Of a stretch of 64,000 nucleotides of DNA, positions 30,061-44,576 are shown in pieces. Under the pieces are notes generated by a model. It ran no database searches. It saw nothing but the letters and a program-made list of their open reading frames with translations, and was not told the origin of the DNA. The stretch is taken from the NCBI RefSeq assembly GCF_031877795.1, contig NC_133933.1:5020632-5084631 (forward strand), given 5' to 3'. How positions within the stretch are numbered: position 1 is the stretch's first letter; each line of letters starts with the position of its first letter. The translations under genes were made by a program, and so were the position numbers. Source of the stretch: Strix aluco. Taxonomy: Eukaryota; Chordata; Aves; Strigiformes; Strigidae.

Positions 30061-33000
30061 AACTGAAGCTTTTATAACCTGTGCTTTTAAAAAGCAGGTA
30101 GAGGAAGTAGTTTCCCTCGCCCCACCTAGGATAACTATCCAGTGCTGGGTTATTTAATCTATAATCCAAAACAGCTCAAATTGGCATAAGAAAGTTAAAT
30201 ACTATATCTGAAATGGTTTAGTAATCTTCACTATAGGCAGTCCTAAGTTAATTTGCTAAGTGTTAAATACAGGCAGCTGTAAGTTCTGCTTACAGCACAG
30301 CAGGTTTTCCATCCAAATTCTGATCAAAAGTTCATTAAAAGGAACAAAATGGTTCTTTTCCACATTCATGGGGGGGTTTATTAGACCTCCAAAACATGAA
30401 TATGCATAAATCCCACTGCACTAAGGGTATTCTTTGGTATCAAAACCAACAGTACGTAAACGTGAGCAAAATATCTTTAAGAAACCTTACCTATTTTGAC
30501 TTTACTATACAGTACTTCTGACTTTACTGTATTGACAATAATAAATCCAGCTGATGACAGTATTTTATTAACTACTTCTGATGCTCTGCAGGACCCCTAA
30601 AAGCTTAGGTGGCTCTAGAGTCAGTCTATAAACTCCATGAAAACACAGGCTGAAAAGCTAATTTTGAAGAAACAGCAGCTGTAATTCTGACATTCAGCCT
30701 TAAGCCCTTATCTGAAAACGTATTTTCACTGGCCACTGCACATTTCTGTTTCTTGGATTAAATTAGAAGATGAGGGGAAATTAACCAGAAACATAAAATT
30801 TAATGAACTGCTGCTTCTTTCGGGCAATCCTTACAGCCTTTCCCTCAGAAGTCAACCCATATTCACCGACTCTCTGTGGGCCTTGAGGTGAAAAAGAGAG
30901 AAAGCCTATTTGCCCTCAGACTGAAGTATAATTAGGTTTTAAACCCCTAAACACACACCAGAAGCACTGGCAAGTCAGACATCTGGAGAAAGGGAAAGGG
31001 CTGAGGCCAAAGGAGGGTGCAGAGGACAAGAAATCAAAGCTGAAAATGGACACAATAAAACACACACTGTGAAGCAGAGCTGCTGGGGTGGATGCGAGGA
31101 CACAGGTGGAATTCAAGCCACAGCCCTGCAATAGCGTTTTGCTCTGCAGTCACCTCATTTAAAGACACAGAAAGTGGACAGACAGTAAGGACTTGGTAGC
31201 AGAGACCACAGTAAACATGGATAGTTACTTGAGTGAGCAAAGATCAGGGGCTCAGTTGATGCTAAGTTGGAAACATATAGACTGCATATTACTGTATTAT
31301 GAAATTACTATAGAATAGTTCTGATTATACTCAGTAGTAAAAGTTAAACCCAGAAGAGCAGTCTGGGGGAGGGAGAAAACTCTACCAAAGTATCTCGACA
31401 ACTTATTCAAAATATTTGTTTGTAATTCCCTTTAAAATACTTCCATTTAAAGCCAATCAGGAGAACTAAAAATAGCTCAGCTTAAGCCAGTAGCAGTTTA
31501 TTGCAGGGAAGAGTCTGACTTGTTACGCATTAGGTGCCAGCCAGATGTTCTCCCTGTCCATCAAATCCTCTGCACCAACAGCACTTGTATCCCAGAAGCA
31601 CCTTAAGGCTCCTACTGAGGTCAGCATCCCTTTGGTACAGGCACACGTAGCCCGTTGCCACCCGAACAAGCTTACAGACTCAGCAGAGAAGACACTCAGG
31701 TGTAGTTATAGAAAAGGAACCGTATTCAGGCAGTTTGCTCAAGAACCAGTATCCATACGTCGGAGGGAGAAACTGAACTGGCACAGGGCTATCTTCTTTC
31801 AGTCATCTCTACTGATAAAAGGTTCATCTTAGTTGAGTCTGGCTGGCGAATGTGTTGACAGTGCAGAAGTCGGAGTGAACGCAGTTCTTTTTTTCATGGC
31901 TATCTAAAGACTCTGCAATGATGCAAGTCATCCTACGCTAACCAAAATCCACCTGCTATTCATGGTCCAACACACAGAGCGTGTTTCTGCAGAGTTTTAA
32001 AAGGGAGAATGGCTGCTGAGATTTGAGCTCATTATTAAAGGAGTAACATACATAAAAAAATATCATTGCTGTGTACCAGCTTTGATTTTCGCCCCTTATT
32101 TAATTGTCCAAAACAACTAAGCACTTTATTAGTCATTTAGAGTTCCAGTCCAACAAAATACTAAGGAAAACCTGAGAAACGATGAGTGGGGTTGCAGCCA
32201 CCACAGAAATCCTTAAGGTGTACTTTACCTCTGGCTGGCCCCTGTACAGTACTGCCTGGAAATACTCAGTTCGATAGGTCTTGCCTAAGACAAACTCCTG
32301 AAGCTCTGGATACCACGAGGGGTAGGAAACACCAACATAATTTCAAAATTATTTCCACAAATCCTTTGAAATACAGAAAATCTTTTGAATGTAGAGAAAG
32401 CGTAAGATGAGGGTGACAGGACTAGAGATGTTATGGTTTTTAGAAAATCATGACAGAGTTCTAAGCAGAACATTTGTTGTTCTTTTTTTCCCAAGTTTTC
32501 TGACAGTGACTGCTAGTTAAATATTCAGTCCTGACCCAGCAAGGCAAACTAGCTAGTTTCAATATCAAGCCTGAAATTGGATTCCTCAGTCCTATTTTAC
32601 TTAACAGCAAACTATCTAGGACATGTGACTTCAGTCAATGAAGTGACACAGGTAAGAGTAAAATTAATCTGAAAAACAAGGAAGGTGCAGGTCCATACCA
32701 GCTCTGTAATATTTGCATCTCCTCAAACAGAAATACTCTGAACAACTGTCACTGTCCTGTGAAAACTCTATAGGATTAAGAATCCACTTTATGTATTGTA
32801 CAACACTGTGATACAGTCAGTTTTTTATGAAGTTAGTGATTCACAGAGCACCCAAAATCAACATATCATGGAAGTTACAAGAATTAAATATGATGGAAAT
32901 GTACAGGTAAATGGTTGTGTAATACACAAGGACACTGACTTGCTGCCAGCGAGGTACACAAACACAGAAAATGTTAATAACTGAGGCAAATAAAAAAAAA

Positions 33001-33566
33001 AAAAGCAGAAAGCAAGGTGAAGAAGGGACAGCTCTATAAACAAGCCTGGCCATCCTTTCACTGAGGAGTGGCTCGCAGAACTTCAGTCTGGATTGAACAC
33101 TTAAGAGACAACACAAAAATCCCAAACCTCTTAGGTCTGGTACAATCTTTGGTTTCGGCCCGTATCTTACAGAATATCCTTGCAGATATTTTTCCCCAAC
33201 ATGGGTGGTACTTTCTAGAACATCTCTTTCTACTTAGCAGCCACATTAAATCTATTTTTACACTGAAGAAATGAAGTCTTTTGAGCATTTCTTTTTCTCG
33301 TGTTTCCCCACAAAGAATTTTCATTGTTGTACTAAAACCAAAACAAAACACCCAACACTTGGTTTAAGCAAGCTTAAAACAAAGTCTAGTGATTTCAAAA
33401 CTTGAAAGTACCACCATTGGTTCTTGTTCTTCTGTCTGAGCTGAATTTCAGTTCTGACAGGGGATATAACACAGTGTTGGTGCAATCACAAGTAATAGGA
33501 AGTACTATGGGACAAGGAAGATTTTCCCCGGGGGGCAGAGGTGGGAGAGTGGTGGTGATGTCAGGA

Positions 33567-33670
33567 ATAAAAAAACCAACCAACCAACCAACAAAAAAAA
33601 AAACCACCAAACAAAAACCCCTCCAAGACCAAAAGCCAAACTCCAATGAACCCCCAAAACCAAAAAGCGC
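33567..33670. repeat. A/C-rich, nearly G-free low-complexity tract with (CCAA)4
   Basis: Contains four CCAA units followed by A11, CCACCAAAC and further A/C runs, with almost no G or T for about 100 bases. It is typical of the strand-asymmetric A/C tracts scattered through this window. Confidence 0.8.
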
Positions 33671-35417
33671 ACAGGGGACCCGGACAGCAACTTCCATGGA
33701 ATAAACCAGTAGCATTTCTGGATCAAATACTGTTGTGGGATTTTTTTTTTCCCCCCATAAATTTTATCTTGGTTTCTAGGTGGACTACACCTTTTCTCTT
33801 TTAAATGCAAATTTTTGGATTTATGGCAGGAAAATTTTTTTTTTTTTTTTCCCAAAGCACCCCTCCATTTTCCAACCATCTCTGTCTCTTTCAAGAAATG
33901 CCCAACACCTGCAAAGGCACATACTGCAGCATCTGATTTTCACAGCTGAGAGTAACTTTGGCGAAAAGGTTATTTTGCAGCTCAGAGTAAAGAAAATATG
34001 CTGTCAAGACAAACTACAGCTGTTTAAATCATTCCTCTGTGAAGCAATGGCTTCCCACAGGGAGAAGTCCCAGAAGTGTATTTTTGCATCTGCAAATGCC
34101 TTAGCTTCTCTTCTGCCCAGCACAGCGTGGAGAAAACTGAGAAGATGAAGTCATGCTTCCACGGCTTGTGGTTTGGGCTGTTTGTTGTTGCTGTTTTTTG
34201 AACAAATGCTTCAGAAGAGGAGAGAACGTCTCTCCCAGTTTCCAGCAGCCCCACTAAAATCAGCATGGCTGTACAAGCAGTATTAAGTGTTAAACAGAGC
34301 ACATACTCTCCAGCTGTCCATGGGTTTCCTACGTTGACCCCCACATCCTACAGCATATCACAACCATATGGATGTAAGGATAGCTAACAGCAACACTGAG
34401 AAAACACTGAAGGATATTCCATCTAGTTTTGCTTCAAGGGACTTAGGTGCCTGGACAGGGGACACCTTCAGGAGATCCCTATGCCTCTGGGCCAAATGCT
34501 GTTCAAAAATGCACCAAATTGGCCTGGAGTTGCTCCTGACAGCAGATACTGTAGGGTAGCAATTGCTTCTGCACATCCATATCCGTGGCATGGCTTTATG
34601 CCAGGCTGTGCTCTCTGGACTCTGGAGATGGCGGCACGATCTTATGTCTCCATCAGAGCAGTCTCAGGACAAAAATCAGACCCAAACATCTGTATCTGCC
34701 AAAAAAGAAAAATTAAAACCAATAAACTCTGTTTTGCTTTTCAGGCAGGGCCAAGATATACAGAGCCTATACCTGGAAAGTAGGACCATGTAAATACATC
34801 GGTAGAAAAGAAAAATTCAGTCAGAAATAAGGACTTAAGGGTAAATTAAGAAAGAAAACAGCTTCAAGTCTGTAATTTTCAACAAAGAGGTGCTAAGACC
34901 TGTAATAGTGAAAGAAGGGGCTCTGAAGCAGCACCCTGAAATTCAATTTTCTGTGGGAGTAGTCTGAGCTCTTAGCTCTACTTGAGGAGCATATGTTCAG
35001 GTGTTCACTGCCATTTAGGAGATCTCCCTTTCCCCAAATGCCAGGAGGCATGTCCTGACAGCACAGGTATGAAAAAAAACCAAAACAAAACCAAAGAGCA
35101 AACAAAAATCCCCTCAACTTTCATACACCTCACAAGCTATACTTTTCCAATTTCCAGGCATTACCAGGACCCCCTGCTCACCCTCAGGGAAACAAATAGG
35201 ATTTCTGGATTGGCATTGGATTTGGCCATGCAGGGATGCAGGACCCCTCCTGCCTGGTGAGAGGAGGGGAGGGGGCCATGCATTTCTTGTAGAGCCTCTA
35301 CCTGCTGCCTTTGCCTCAGAGTGTGGCTCCACCATCTCGCTTTCACACTCTCTGATCCTTCTCAAGCTTTCTACTTCCTCTCTCAGTTCAACCACCTGCC
35401 TGAGCAGATCTTTACCT

Positions 35418-35760
35418 GATCACACTGCACAAACTACCTGAAAGGACATTGTAGAGAGGTTGGTGCTGGTCTCTTCTCACAGGTAATTAGTGATAGAACA
35501 AGAGGGAATGGCTTTAAACTGCAACAGGGGAGGTTTAGACTGGACATTAGGAAAAAATTTTTCACAGAAAAAGTGGTCAGACAGTGGAATTAGGCTGCCC
35601 GGGAGGGGGTGGAGTCACCATCCCTGGATGTGTTTAAGGGTCGTTTGGATGAGATGTTGGGGGATATGGTGTAGGGGAGAACTTTGTAGAGTAGGGCTGA
35701 TGGTTGGACTCGATGATCCCAAGGGTCTTTTCCAACCTGAATGATTCTGTGATTCTGTGA
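35418..35760 (+). mobile_element. CR1 LINE, 3' end, plus strand
   Basis: A 5'-truncated Chicken-Repeat-1 non-LTR retrotransposon. Recognisable parts are the AACTACCTGAAAGGA start, GGAGGTTTAGACTGGACATT followed by AGGAAAAAATT, TGGTTGGACTCGATGATC, and the diagnostic end with ATTCTGTG repeated twice (about 35,742-35,759). No coding capacity remains apart from a fragment. It is a dead copy in the intergenic region; the exact 5' edge is estimated. Confidence 0.92.
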
Positions 35761-38700
35761 CACACTGTACTCCCCAATTCGCGCTCCCCCAGAGACATGC
35801 TCGTCAGGATTTGTTTTAGAAGTCACTGATGCAGACTAGGGGCTCTGCCTGTCTTGGCACATCAGCTCTTTGCTTCCAGTGCTGGCTCTCCCAGGCACCA
35901 CGTCTACTCGTGTTGCTGAAGCCTCTGCAGACAGAGGGCTGGGGAGCAAGTGCAGCAGCACACCCCATGTCTTTCTGCTGCAATCTTGCCCCGGAGGGCT
36001 GCGGTCACCAGGGATGAACGGAGAGTGATGGCTCCGTGCACCCTGGCTTGACCTCCTCCGAGCTCTGCACGTCCAGCGGACCGCTAGCCGTTAAGGGCTG
36101 AGCTGGAAATGCTGAAGCAAGATTTGTTAATGCAGCTCTTCAGGGAAGTGCTGGGGATTAGCCCAGATTAGCAGCTGACATTGTGGTTGCACATAATGAA
36201 TTATGTAAAATGGTCCTGTTGGTGTAAAGCAGATGTACTACCACATGACTTCAGCTGCAGGCACAGCCAGGAATAAAACAGAGTGGATTCAGTAAGGGGG
36301 AGGATAAAAAAAAAAAAAAAAAAAAGGGAGGGGGGGAGATTTCATATACTTCCTAACATGCACTACATCAATTTGTTTATTTCAATGATATTTGAAAACA
36401 ACACAATACGGTGATTTCAGTATGGGAAGCAGGACAGAGTTCACCACTTACAATTAGGGGAAAACATTTTCCTTTGCCTCTCTGCTCACAGTTACACGAC
36501 TCAGGAAACACCATATGAGTCTCCAGGAGCAGCAATCAGCTATAGCCGCTCTTGAAGAGATACTGAAGATACAGTTGAATCATTTTCCATTTAAACAAAA
36601 ATGCTTTCACCTAATAAGATTAGTCTATGCATTTTGATAACATGCTCCCCTTCAGAGTTAGGTCTTCTGTCAACTTAAATGAACCCAACTGCCAATTAAA
36701 CAACCAGCACAGACATTCATCAGCCAGCAAGAATAGATATGGGAAAATTAACCACCAGGAAGAAGGAAAGACAGGACAGCTAATGGTGTCAAAACAAACA
36801 TAAATGAGATTAATTTAGACTGAAATATGGCCGACATCCCCTTCAGATATTACACATGGAAATGTTAATATTTGGAGAATATGAACCCACAGCCCAGTGA
36901 TATCAGACACTGCTTACCATAGGCAAACTTCACAGGAGCAAGCGATAACTGATGTAAAAACACACGAGGAATAATTTGTCTACAGTGACTAGATAAAATG
37001 GCAAAGGCAGCTAGATACTCTGTACAGTCAGTGAAGGTAAAATCATGTGATTTAAGTATTCATTCAGACAAGAGCCCTTCCATCTACTGACAGTTTTGCT
37101 AGACAGATCAGTCACAGGGAGCTCCCCAATTGCTGATCACTACCAGGATTTCCATTCCTGAGCAACCCCGTAGACGATCTTGCCAAAGCACAGCCACCTG
37201 TTCCTCAAAAGCTTATACTTTACATCTGCCACTGTTTGGTTTAGGTCGAGATGCAGAACTGAAAATACATTAATATCACTCATGCGTGATGTGTTGTCAA
37301 AGGAGAGGAGATAGACACTCATCTTCATCCTCTGTGTTGCTACCGCACCATCCAGCAACAGGAAAAGTGAGAACCTGCTGTGTGTTTGCCAGATGTAAGA
37401 GGCAGGGCTTTACGGGAATGTACTAAAACAGTTCTAGCCCTTCTGGGGAGAGATTTCTTCCTTGAAGAGGACGCACGCTGTCCACTAGGAAATTCACTTA
37501 CTGATCACACCAGACTCAAACCTCTTCCTGCTCCTTCAGCACTTACATTCAGCCTCTACATGAGATACTCTGCCTGAGACTCCACTGCCAGCTATAGACA
37601 CGGATCATTCTTTTATTCCTTCACATTATAAAATTTACTACTAATGCCAGTTGTCTAGTTAAGATCAGTTTGTGGATGAAGAGCAGCCAAAAAAATCTGA
37701 AGCTGGTAGGAAGAATACAGAAATAAAAAGACTTGGTGCTTGCTTTGTTCCATCTGCACTTCATGCTAACGGGAGATATCAGTGGAGAACCCAAGAGAGG
37801 GTCTAGAGGTTTCATCCTGGACCAGCCAATGATTTAGACTTGATCACACCTACTTTGCAGTATGTTTATACACGTTACCTGGCACAGTATTATGACAGAA
37901 GTGTAACGCGGTAGAAACGAACTAATGGCTACCTAGGGGAACAATGCCAGCATCAACACGACAGATTATTGCTGTTATCTCACATCTGTGATAGTTTTGG
38001 CACATGCAAAGCACTACACAAAAAAAAAAAAAAAAAAAAGAAGAGAGATCAAAGGTAAAGGAGAATGCTCAACAGTCTGAGCAAGACCAAGTCTTCATAT
38101 GTCTGTTAAAATCAATTGTGACAATAAACTATTTTTTCCACTCCTTCAAAACCATAGAGTTTGGATTTAGTTTTTGCCTTTTAGATTGATCGTTTTCAGA
38201 AGAATGTATTTTATATTTTCAAAGTAACTGTCATCCCCTGTATGGGTATGGAAGAGGAAATAGAGTATTATTAATGCTGCTCAGTTCAGAATCTAGATAT
38301 TCGTCTGAAAAAAAATAATAGTACTTTGATTGAGAAAAGATTTATGAACAAGCAAATCAAATGGCACGGAAGTTGCCTAGAAATGTATGCTACAGCATTT
38401 TATATTGCAGCATTCTGAGCTGCCTAAGAGCTCTGTACATTTGGGTGATTTTCATTGAAATTCAGCGCACTACGTTGCAGGCAGGGAAGCCTGCCAATGA
38501 TTTTATTTTTAAGATGCAGCAGCTACATGACCCATTTATGCCTTCGACAACTAGCAACTTCTCCCTCAAAAGAAAAAAAGAAAAAGAAAAAAAGCCAGTG
38601 TAGATTTGAGTACTTGTTCTGTGTTTTGCTTTCTACTCTTGCCACACAGATCATGTGGCAAAGCAGCAAGGATTGACAGTGGACCGCTCCTGCGATCTGG

Positions 38701-41700
38701 CTGTTTTCCTTCTTCGTTCTTCTCTTTTTAATCTCCTCATGTTCAGAAGAAAAAGTGAAAGACTATGAGAGAATCTACTTTGTTAGCTGTCAAATAAATT
38801 AGCATGTGTCTGTTATTTGATGAGGCCCTAACAAAACCAGAGATCTTGTCTGATAGCAATAGGATAGCAACGGCATTTGCTATCCCCTCCAAAATGGCAG
38901 GGTCCTCTTCTAGCCCCATATCTCCCAGTTATTGCTTTGGCTGCCTGTCAGTCAGCTGGTCCTCTCCCTGCAGAGATGGCAGAGGTCTCAGGAGCCCATT
39001 ATTTGTACAACACTACAGTAGAGGAGAACAGGCTGTTCCCTAGGCTTCCTATGGCTCATGCTTCCAGGAAGAATTGCACTCACTGCCCACAGGAAAGAAG
39101 AAAGGTGGCTTGTCCAATTCCTCAAGCTGGGATGAATATGGCAAAGTTGGAAAGTACAAGAGATGGGGGTGGTAAAACCCCCACAGCAGCTACAGAGCTA
39201 ATAGACATGATTGTGCTATGGGAAAGTGTCTCACTACGCACAACAGTGGGGAAAGCAAATGTGCTCCTTATGAATCTCTGGGACAAAATTCATCATGACT
39301 CCCCACTCTTGAACTCTCCTAGAACATACACTAATCTAATCCTTATTTTTAAAACCGATATGCGTCATGTCAAACCTTTAAACCCCTTCCAATGCCCTCC
39401 CCCCCCCCCCCCCTTATAATAAGGTAGGCCAAAAGATTGATTTTATAGTTACAGTGTTACCTGTCTGGAAACTGTCAGATTCATATTTTCAAGCTTCTCT
39501 GTACTGCAATCAGTACACATGGATTTTTTTTTTTTTTTTTTTTAAACTGGAAACTGGCACTTCAAGTGTTTATAACTGCAGGAAAAAGCCAATCTCACGG
39601 AAGTTTTTGCAGGAAGTGCAGGTGTGCCTATTTGCCTATTTCCACTGCTTCAAGACAGAAATCTCAAGAGTTAAATTTTGTGTATCTGTCAAGTTAAATC
39701 CTTATATCATTTAACACTGCAGTAGAGGAGTACTCCAGTCTTCCTAGACAAGAAGAGTGGACAGGTGCACCATGTTTTACAAGGAATTAATCAGATACAC
39801 AGTAAAACTCCTCCTGCCAAAGGGTGGAACAGCTTGTGGCTGTTTATGCACGCTCTAAAACTCAGCAGAGAACATTCAAGATCAGCAAATGGGTGTAAAC
39901 ATAAGAGCATTTTAGCAGAAATTAAGGTTACAGATTATCCCAGAACTAGGGATTTGGGACAGGTTTCTTGCTGCAAGATGCCTGCATTTGCCCTCTATTG
40001 CACATAGAATATCCTCACTATAATTCTATTAGCTGCACAAGCACAAATCTAAAGGAAGAGCTAGGCCTTATTTATGATCCAAATATGTAAAAAAATAATA
40101 TCACATTTTTGAGCAGATTAACAAGAGTACTTATTTGACTTCCCACTGTACTTCTGTAGACATGATTTGGACTCAATTTGAGATTAACACTTCATGATGG
40201 CCTCTTCTCTTGACTAGAGCTCCAAGCAAAAAACATCTATATACATACATGTACATAAATGAAAGCATATTAAAACATACAAATTAGGAAGGCCGTTGCA
40301 GTGGATGACTTCCCAGGATCACATTTGGATGATGTTGTGAAAACTGACAGGACAAGATGAAACAAGGCTAAAGCAAAGCAGTCCAACTGAAATAGATGGA
40401 GCCCTCCTAACTGAAAAGAATCTGAATTAATTCACTTGTTACTTCTTGGAGGTTGATTTGGATCTTTACCATTAGTTCCTATCATTTAAACAAACAGGCT
40501 TTTTTTTTGGTTTTACCTCAGACTACAGCAACTATGGCTTTTTTTGTTGGATTCCAAAAGGGAACTTCCTTAAAAGAATAGTAAAATACCTCATCCAAAC
40601 TCACAAATTCCCCAATTTCCTGATACCGATCTCAAAGAGTCAGTGTTCATCCTCTGTCCTAACTCTCAGTGCAGTCTTATGTTGGGAGACCTTCTGATGG
40701 TCCACACTCTGCAGTGTCGCAGTTGTGAAGAGTCGCTTACTGCCTCAAATGTTGCTATGTATAAAACGAAAACCGCCTGCATGATATTTCCCCTTCTATC
40801 AGACTTTTGCAGCATCTTTCTACTGCATTTGCCACTACAATGGTTAAGAGGCAGCCTTCCTAGGAGCAACAATACACATGCACGATGGGTGTCTGAGAAT
40901 CCAGATAGACTGAACATCACTTGAAGCAGTTCCCTAAAAAGATCAAGGGACATAAAGATCAGTACAACAGGGCTTGGACTAATAATAGTCAGTCCACTAC
41001 TGGGATGAAGCGAATCAGATCTTCAGAGAGCTCTAACAAAATTTTTCAAGCTTTCTATACTGCTGAATGTCTTTCACAAAGTCAGAATAATGCAAGGAGG
41101 AAAAGGAGGACACCGACTTTGGATTCAAGATAGGAACTACCAAACTCCCGACATACAGACAAAACACCTTAGTCACTTCAGAGAAGAAACTGTAGCATTT
41201 CAAAATATGTGTCTAAATTCACAGGATCACTAACAAAGAGGAGTATTTTGGAAAATTTTACTTGCAAAGCTTGGTTTAATCTGGATAAAAAGCAGAAGCA
41301 ACATAGGAAAACAGTTGTAAGAAATAAAGACTCAAGAATACTTCACAGCCATTTCTACAACAAATCAATGGACCAGAAATGAGTTTTTGTGTTCCTGGGG
41401 ATGTGAGTCAAGGAATTTTGGGGTCTCTGTGCCTAGCAACCAGAACAAAGAATCCCTTTTGTGTTTGTAAGAGCTTCTTGCTTCTTTTATTTGCTGTTTT
41501 GAGATGGAAGAACACCAATAAAGCTAGTGACATACTGTGGCACAAATTATTTTGGTAAATTGTCTCCAGCAAAAAAAGCCCATCCTTGCTTTGGCTGGCT
41601 AAGCCTAGAAATCTCTTGATCAACTACTGGACCAAGCACACTAAGGAGTCCTGTGAATGGCAAAACCAAAACAATTCTGTGTCTTGTGATCTCTGACTAT

Positions 41701-44576
41701 TCCTTCTATTCATGTATAATTCTATTCCCCACAAGTTCCCTGCTTGACTTCTAATCATAATTTTACCAAGATTTTCCATTAACTTCAAATACACCTATGA
41801 GATATCTTTTGTGAAAAAAAAACCCCACAAACTTGTAATTGTTATATAATAACTTGGGGCAGCCACTTAATATTCACCCTTACTGAATAACTTTTAATTT
41901 AATGAGCCCATTTCAAGTGTCTAAACACTCAAATTACAGAGCACCAGTTCTTTTCCTCAAAGCCCCTGCAGTAATCCTATTTTCATCATATCCTTGGGTG
42001 ATCAAGTAATATTTCATTGTATTTTAACCTAAAAAACGCTTTGAAAGGAGAAAAGATCACAAAGCAATAGCCTCAAATGGATTCAATCAAGTTCCTGCAG
42101 TGAAACTAGTTTAGTTAATGGTTACTTTAATCTTATCCATATTTCCTTTACTGTTAAACACTTATTTGCTCCGTGCTACTAAAACAACAACAACAAAGGG
42201 CTTTGGTATTTTGTTTTGCTCTTTTCTTCTTTGTGCAAATCTCCCATATTTTCATTACAAGAACTCTTCAGTAACAAAAAACCATTTTATTTGTGAAAAC
42301 ACTTTCTTTTAACAAGCACATTATACACTGTGGAGTTGAATTCTGAAAGCTGGTTGAATAGTTTACCTCTATCAATTCTGCTCTTAAGATTCTCACATTC
42401 AATTAACCGAGCTGGTGGAATGAGATATCCAGGTAAAATGTGAAGACACCTTTTTTTTTTTTTGGGTAAAGAAATTCTCCTGACACAATACATAGATACA
42501 GAAGACATCCAAGCACTGGATCAGCTACAGAGATAAAATGCCCTGGGATCACTGGAAAATAAGAAGTGCATGCAGAGAAAACATGCAAGAAATTGGAGAG
42601 TAAGAGTCCTTATTTTTTCAGAGGAAACTATCTGTTGTCTGGCCCAGCTAGCTGTAAGAGAAATGATAAAAAGCAGCAGGGACATCTTGTCAGCAAACAA
42701 AGAGGTTAGGAGTACACAGGATGCCCACTAACCACTTAACCAACATCTTCCTGTTCGCAGGAAGCTCAGGACAAGCACTGCAGCCTGTGCAGAGCTTCAC
42801 TAGCTCGCTCTACTCAGAGCTCACATCAAGAAAGCAAAATATACCAGAAGCGAGAGCACGGCCTAGATGTGAATTGATAAAAATACAATGACTAGCGTAG
42901 CTGCAGGCCAGCCACAGAAGCGCAGAAGCACTCCTGCTGTTGAGTCACAGCAACAGGGAGTTGTGAGTAGGTGTGAAGCAGTTAGAAAACCACAAACCTA
43001 CCACAGGATGATTGTCAGAGATGACTTGTGATTTTTGCTACAAAACTGAACGCTGCCATTTCTTTTAAAAAGATAATGCTTGGCATCTCTTGGAGATCAG
43101 GTCCCTTTGGCTATGGCAGGTGACTGTAAAGTCACAGTCACTTTACTGTGAAATACAGGAGGTCAAGATGACTCCATGTGAGATGGTTTAACAGGACTTT
43201 TAGCTCATGACCAGCTGCTTCCTTTGTAATAAATATGTAAATTAAATTGTTGAACCACAGTAACGAGTACCTATTGAAGCGACTCCAGACTTTTTCTAGT
43301 ATGGAAAGATCAATTTTAAAACAGAGAATGAAGGATGGGTTACATGGAAGGGATTTGCTTGAGCCATGACAATGCCACGTACTGAAATGCTGCAAGACTG
43401 TATGATTATCCTTCACATGACAGAAGCACTGAATACTCATGTAACTCTCTGAATGTCACAACACTCCTGGCTGTGCAATTTCAATAAGTACCAATAGGCA
43501 ACCATTAAAGAAAAAAGTTTCTCAATTTCTCCAAGTACACAAACCATATCCCTGGCTTTTCGCTGCTGGAAACCACTCCCACTGATCTTGTGGAAAAGAA
43601 AGTAATTCTCCTCACTCTCCACCCCCAGCCAAAATTAGGACAGACCAATAAGTGAATCTAGCAAATATATTAGAAAATAGTTGGATCATAACATTCTCTG
43701 ACATAGTCCAAGACACTTTTGCTTGTATAAGGAAAGTAAGTTTAAAAATTTGTCTTAAAAATAGAAATCCTGAGACACAGTCATGGCCAGATATGGAGGG
43801 GAAATGGATGTGCTTGGTGGAAGTTGCCTTATACATTGCATTTAAAAAAAAAAAAAGTGGAAACCATTATATACTCATTTTAAATATAAAACTTACTGTA
43901 CAGACCGAAATAGTGCCTGACACCTCAAAGCAATACACCAGCTTGACCTTATAAAAAAAGAAGATAGATAGATAGAATACATACCCCACTCAGTCACTGT
44001 GGAAAGAGCTATTTGCATTCATCCTGGACACACTGGTAAACTGGAAAATTCAACACAGAATGGATGTCTAGCTTTTCTGCTTTTAAAACCAAAGAAAAAT
44101 GTTTTTTTAGATAGATCTCAGAAGAGCAGTAGCATCTGGATATACTGTACATGACTTCATATATTGCTTTTACCCACTGAAAAGGCAAAAAAAGGACTAG
44201 ACATTTCATAAAATGCTTTTCAGCCATCAGGACTTGTTTGATACTAGATTTGTTGAAACATATGGCATAACAGTACCTCCTAAACAGAGGTATTTCTTAA
44301 GGAAAGTGGTTATAAATATAGATGCAAATAAACACTTCCAATGTGAAAAAGCCTCCAGCTTTAGCTCCTTTGTTTACCCAGGCTAGCTCTTCCTTAAAGC
44401 TGAATGCAGATCATCACAGAGCACCATTATTGTTAGCTTATGACTGGCTTTACACTTTCCCCTATTTCTAACTGCTTTGGCTCCCTTTTCCAAGAATAAC
44501 TCTTGACCATCATGTCATGCCCCCACATCACTTTTAGTGTGCTGGCTATTCTTCTCAAACTTAATCTGTTTCACTT
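35761..44576. other. Intergenic, no gene recognised (middle part)
   Basis: Follows the CR1 copy. A small patch richer in CpG lies at about 35,880-36,110. Homopolymer runs are A20 at 36,306, A20 at 38,020, C15 at 39,399 and T20 at 39,524. The longest open frame here (38,877-39,419) runs into the C tract as prolines and has no family resemblance. Confidence 0.75.

Larger units (their letters stand above)
25901..35417. other. Intergenic, no gene recognised (first part)
   Basis: AT-rich sequence with homopolymer runs: A16 at 27,322, A22 at 27,735, T16 at 28,134, G12 at 29,226. A pyrimidine-rich stretch of higher GC lies at about 29,270-29,560, and a T/G-only low-complexity tract at 29,957-30,060. 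Reading frames of 60-130 codons on either strand lack any recognisable domain, so I do not call them genes. Confidence 0.75.

Noticed and set aside
33402..33894. Overlapping frames on both strands across the A/C tract
   Set aside because: The proteins are low-complexity readings of the tract (K/P/T/N on one strand, F/G/V/W on the other).
38877..39419. 180-codon open frame on the plus strand
   Set aside because: It begins at a non-ATG-like position, ends as a proline run encoded by a C homopolymer, and resembles no family.
43963..43976. Short (GATA)n run
   Set aside because: Only about three units; not enough to call a microsatellite of interest.
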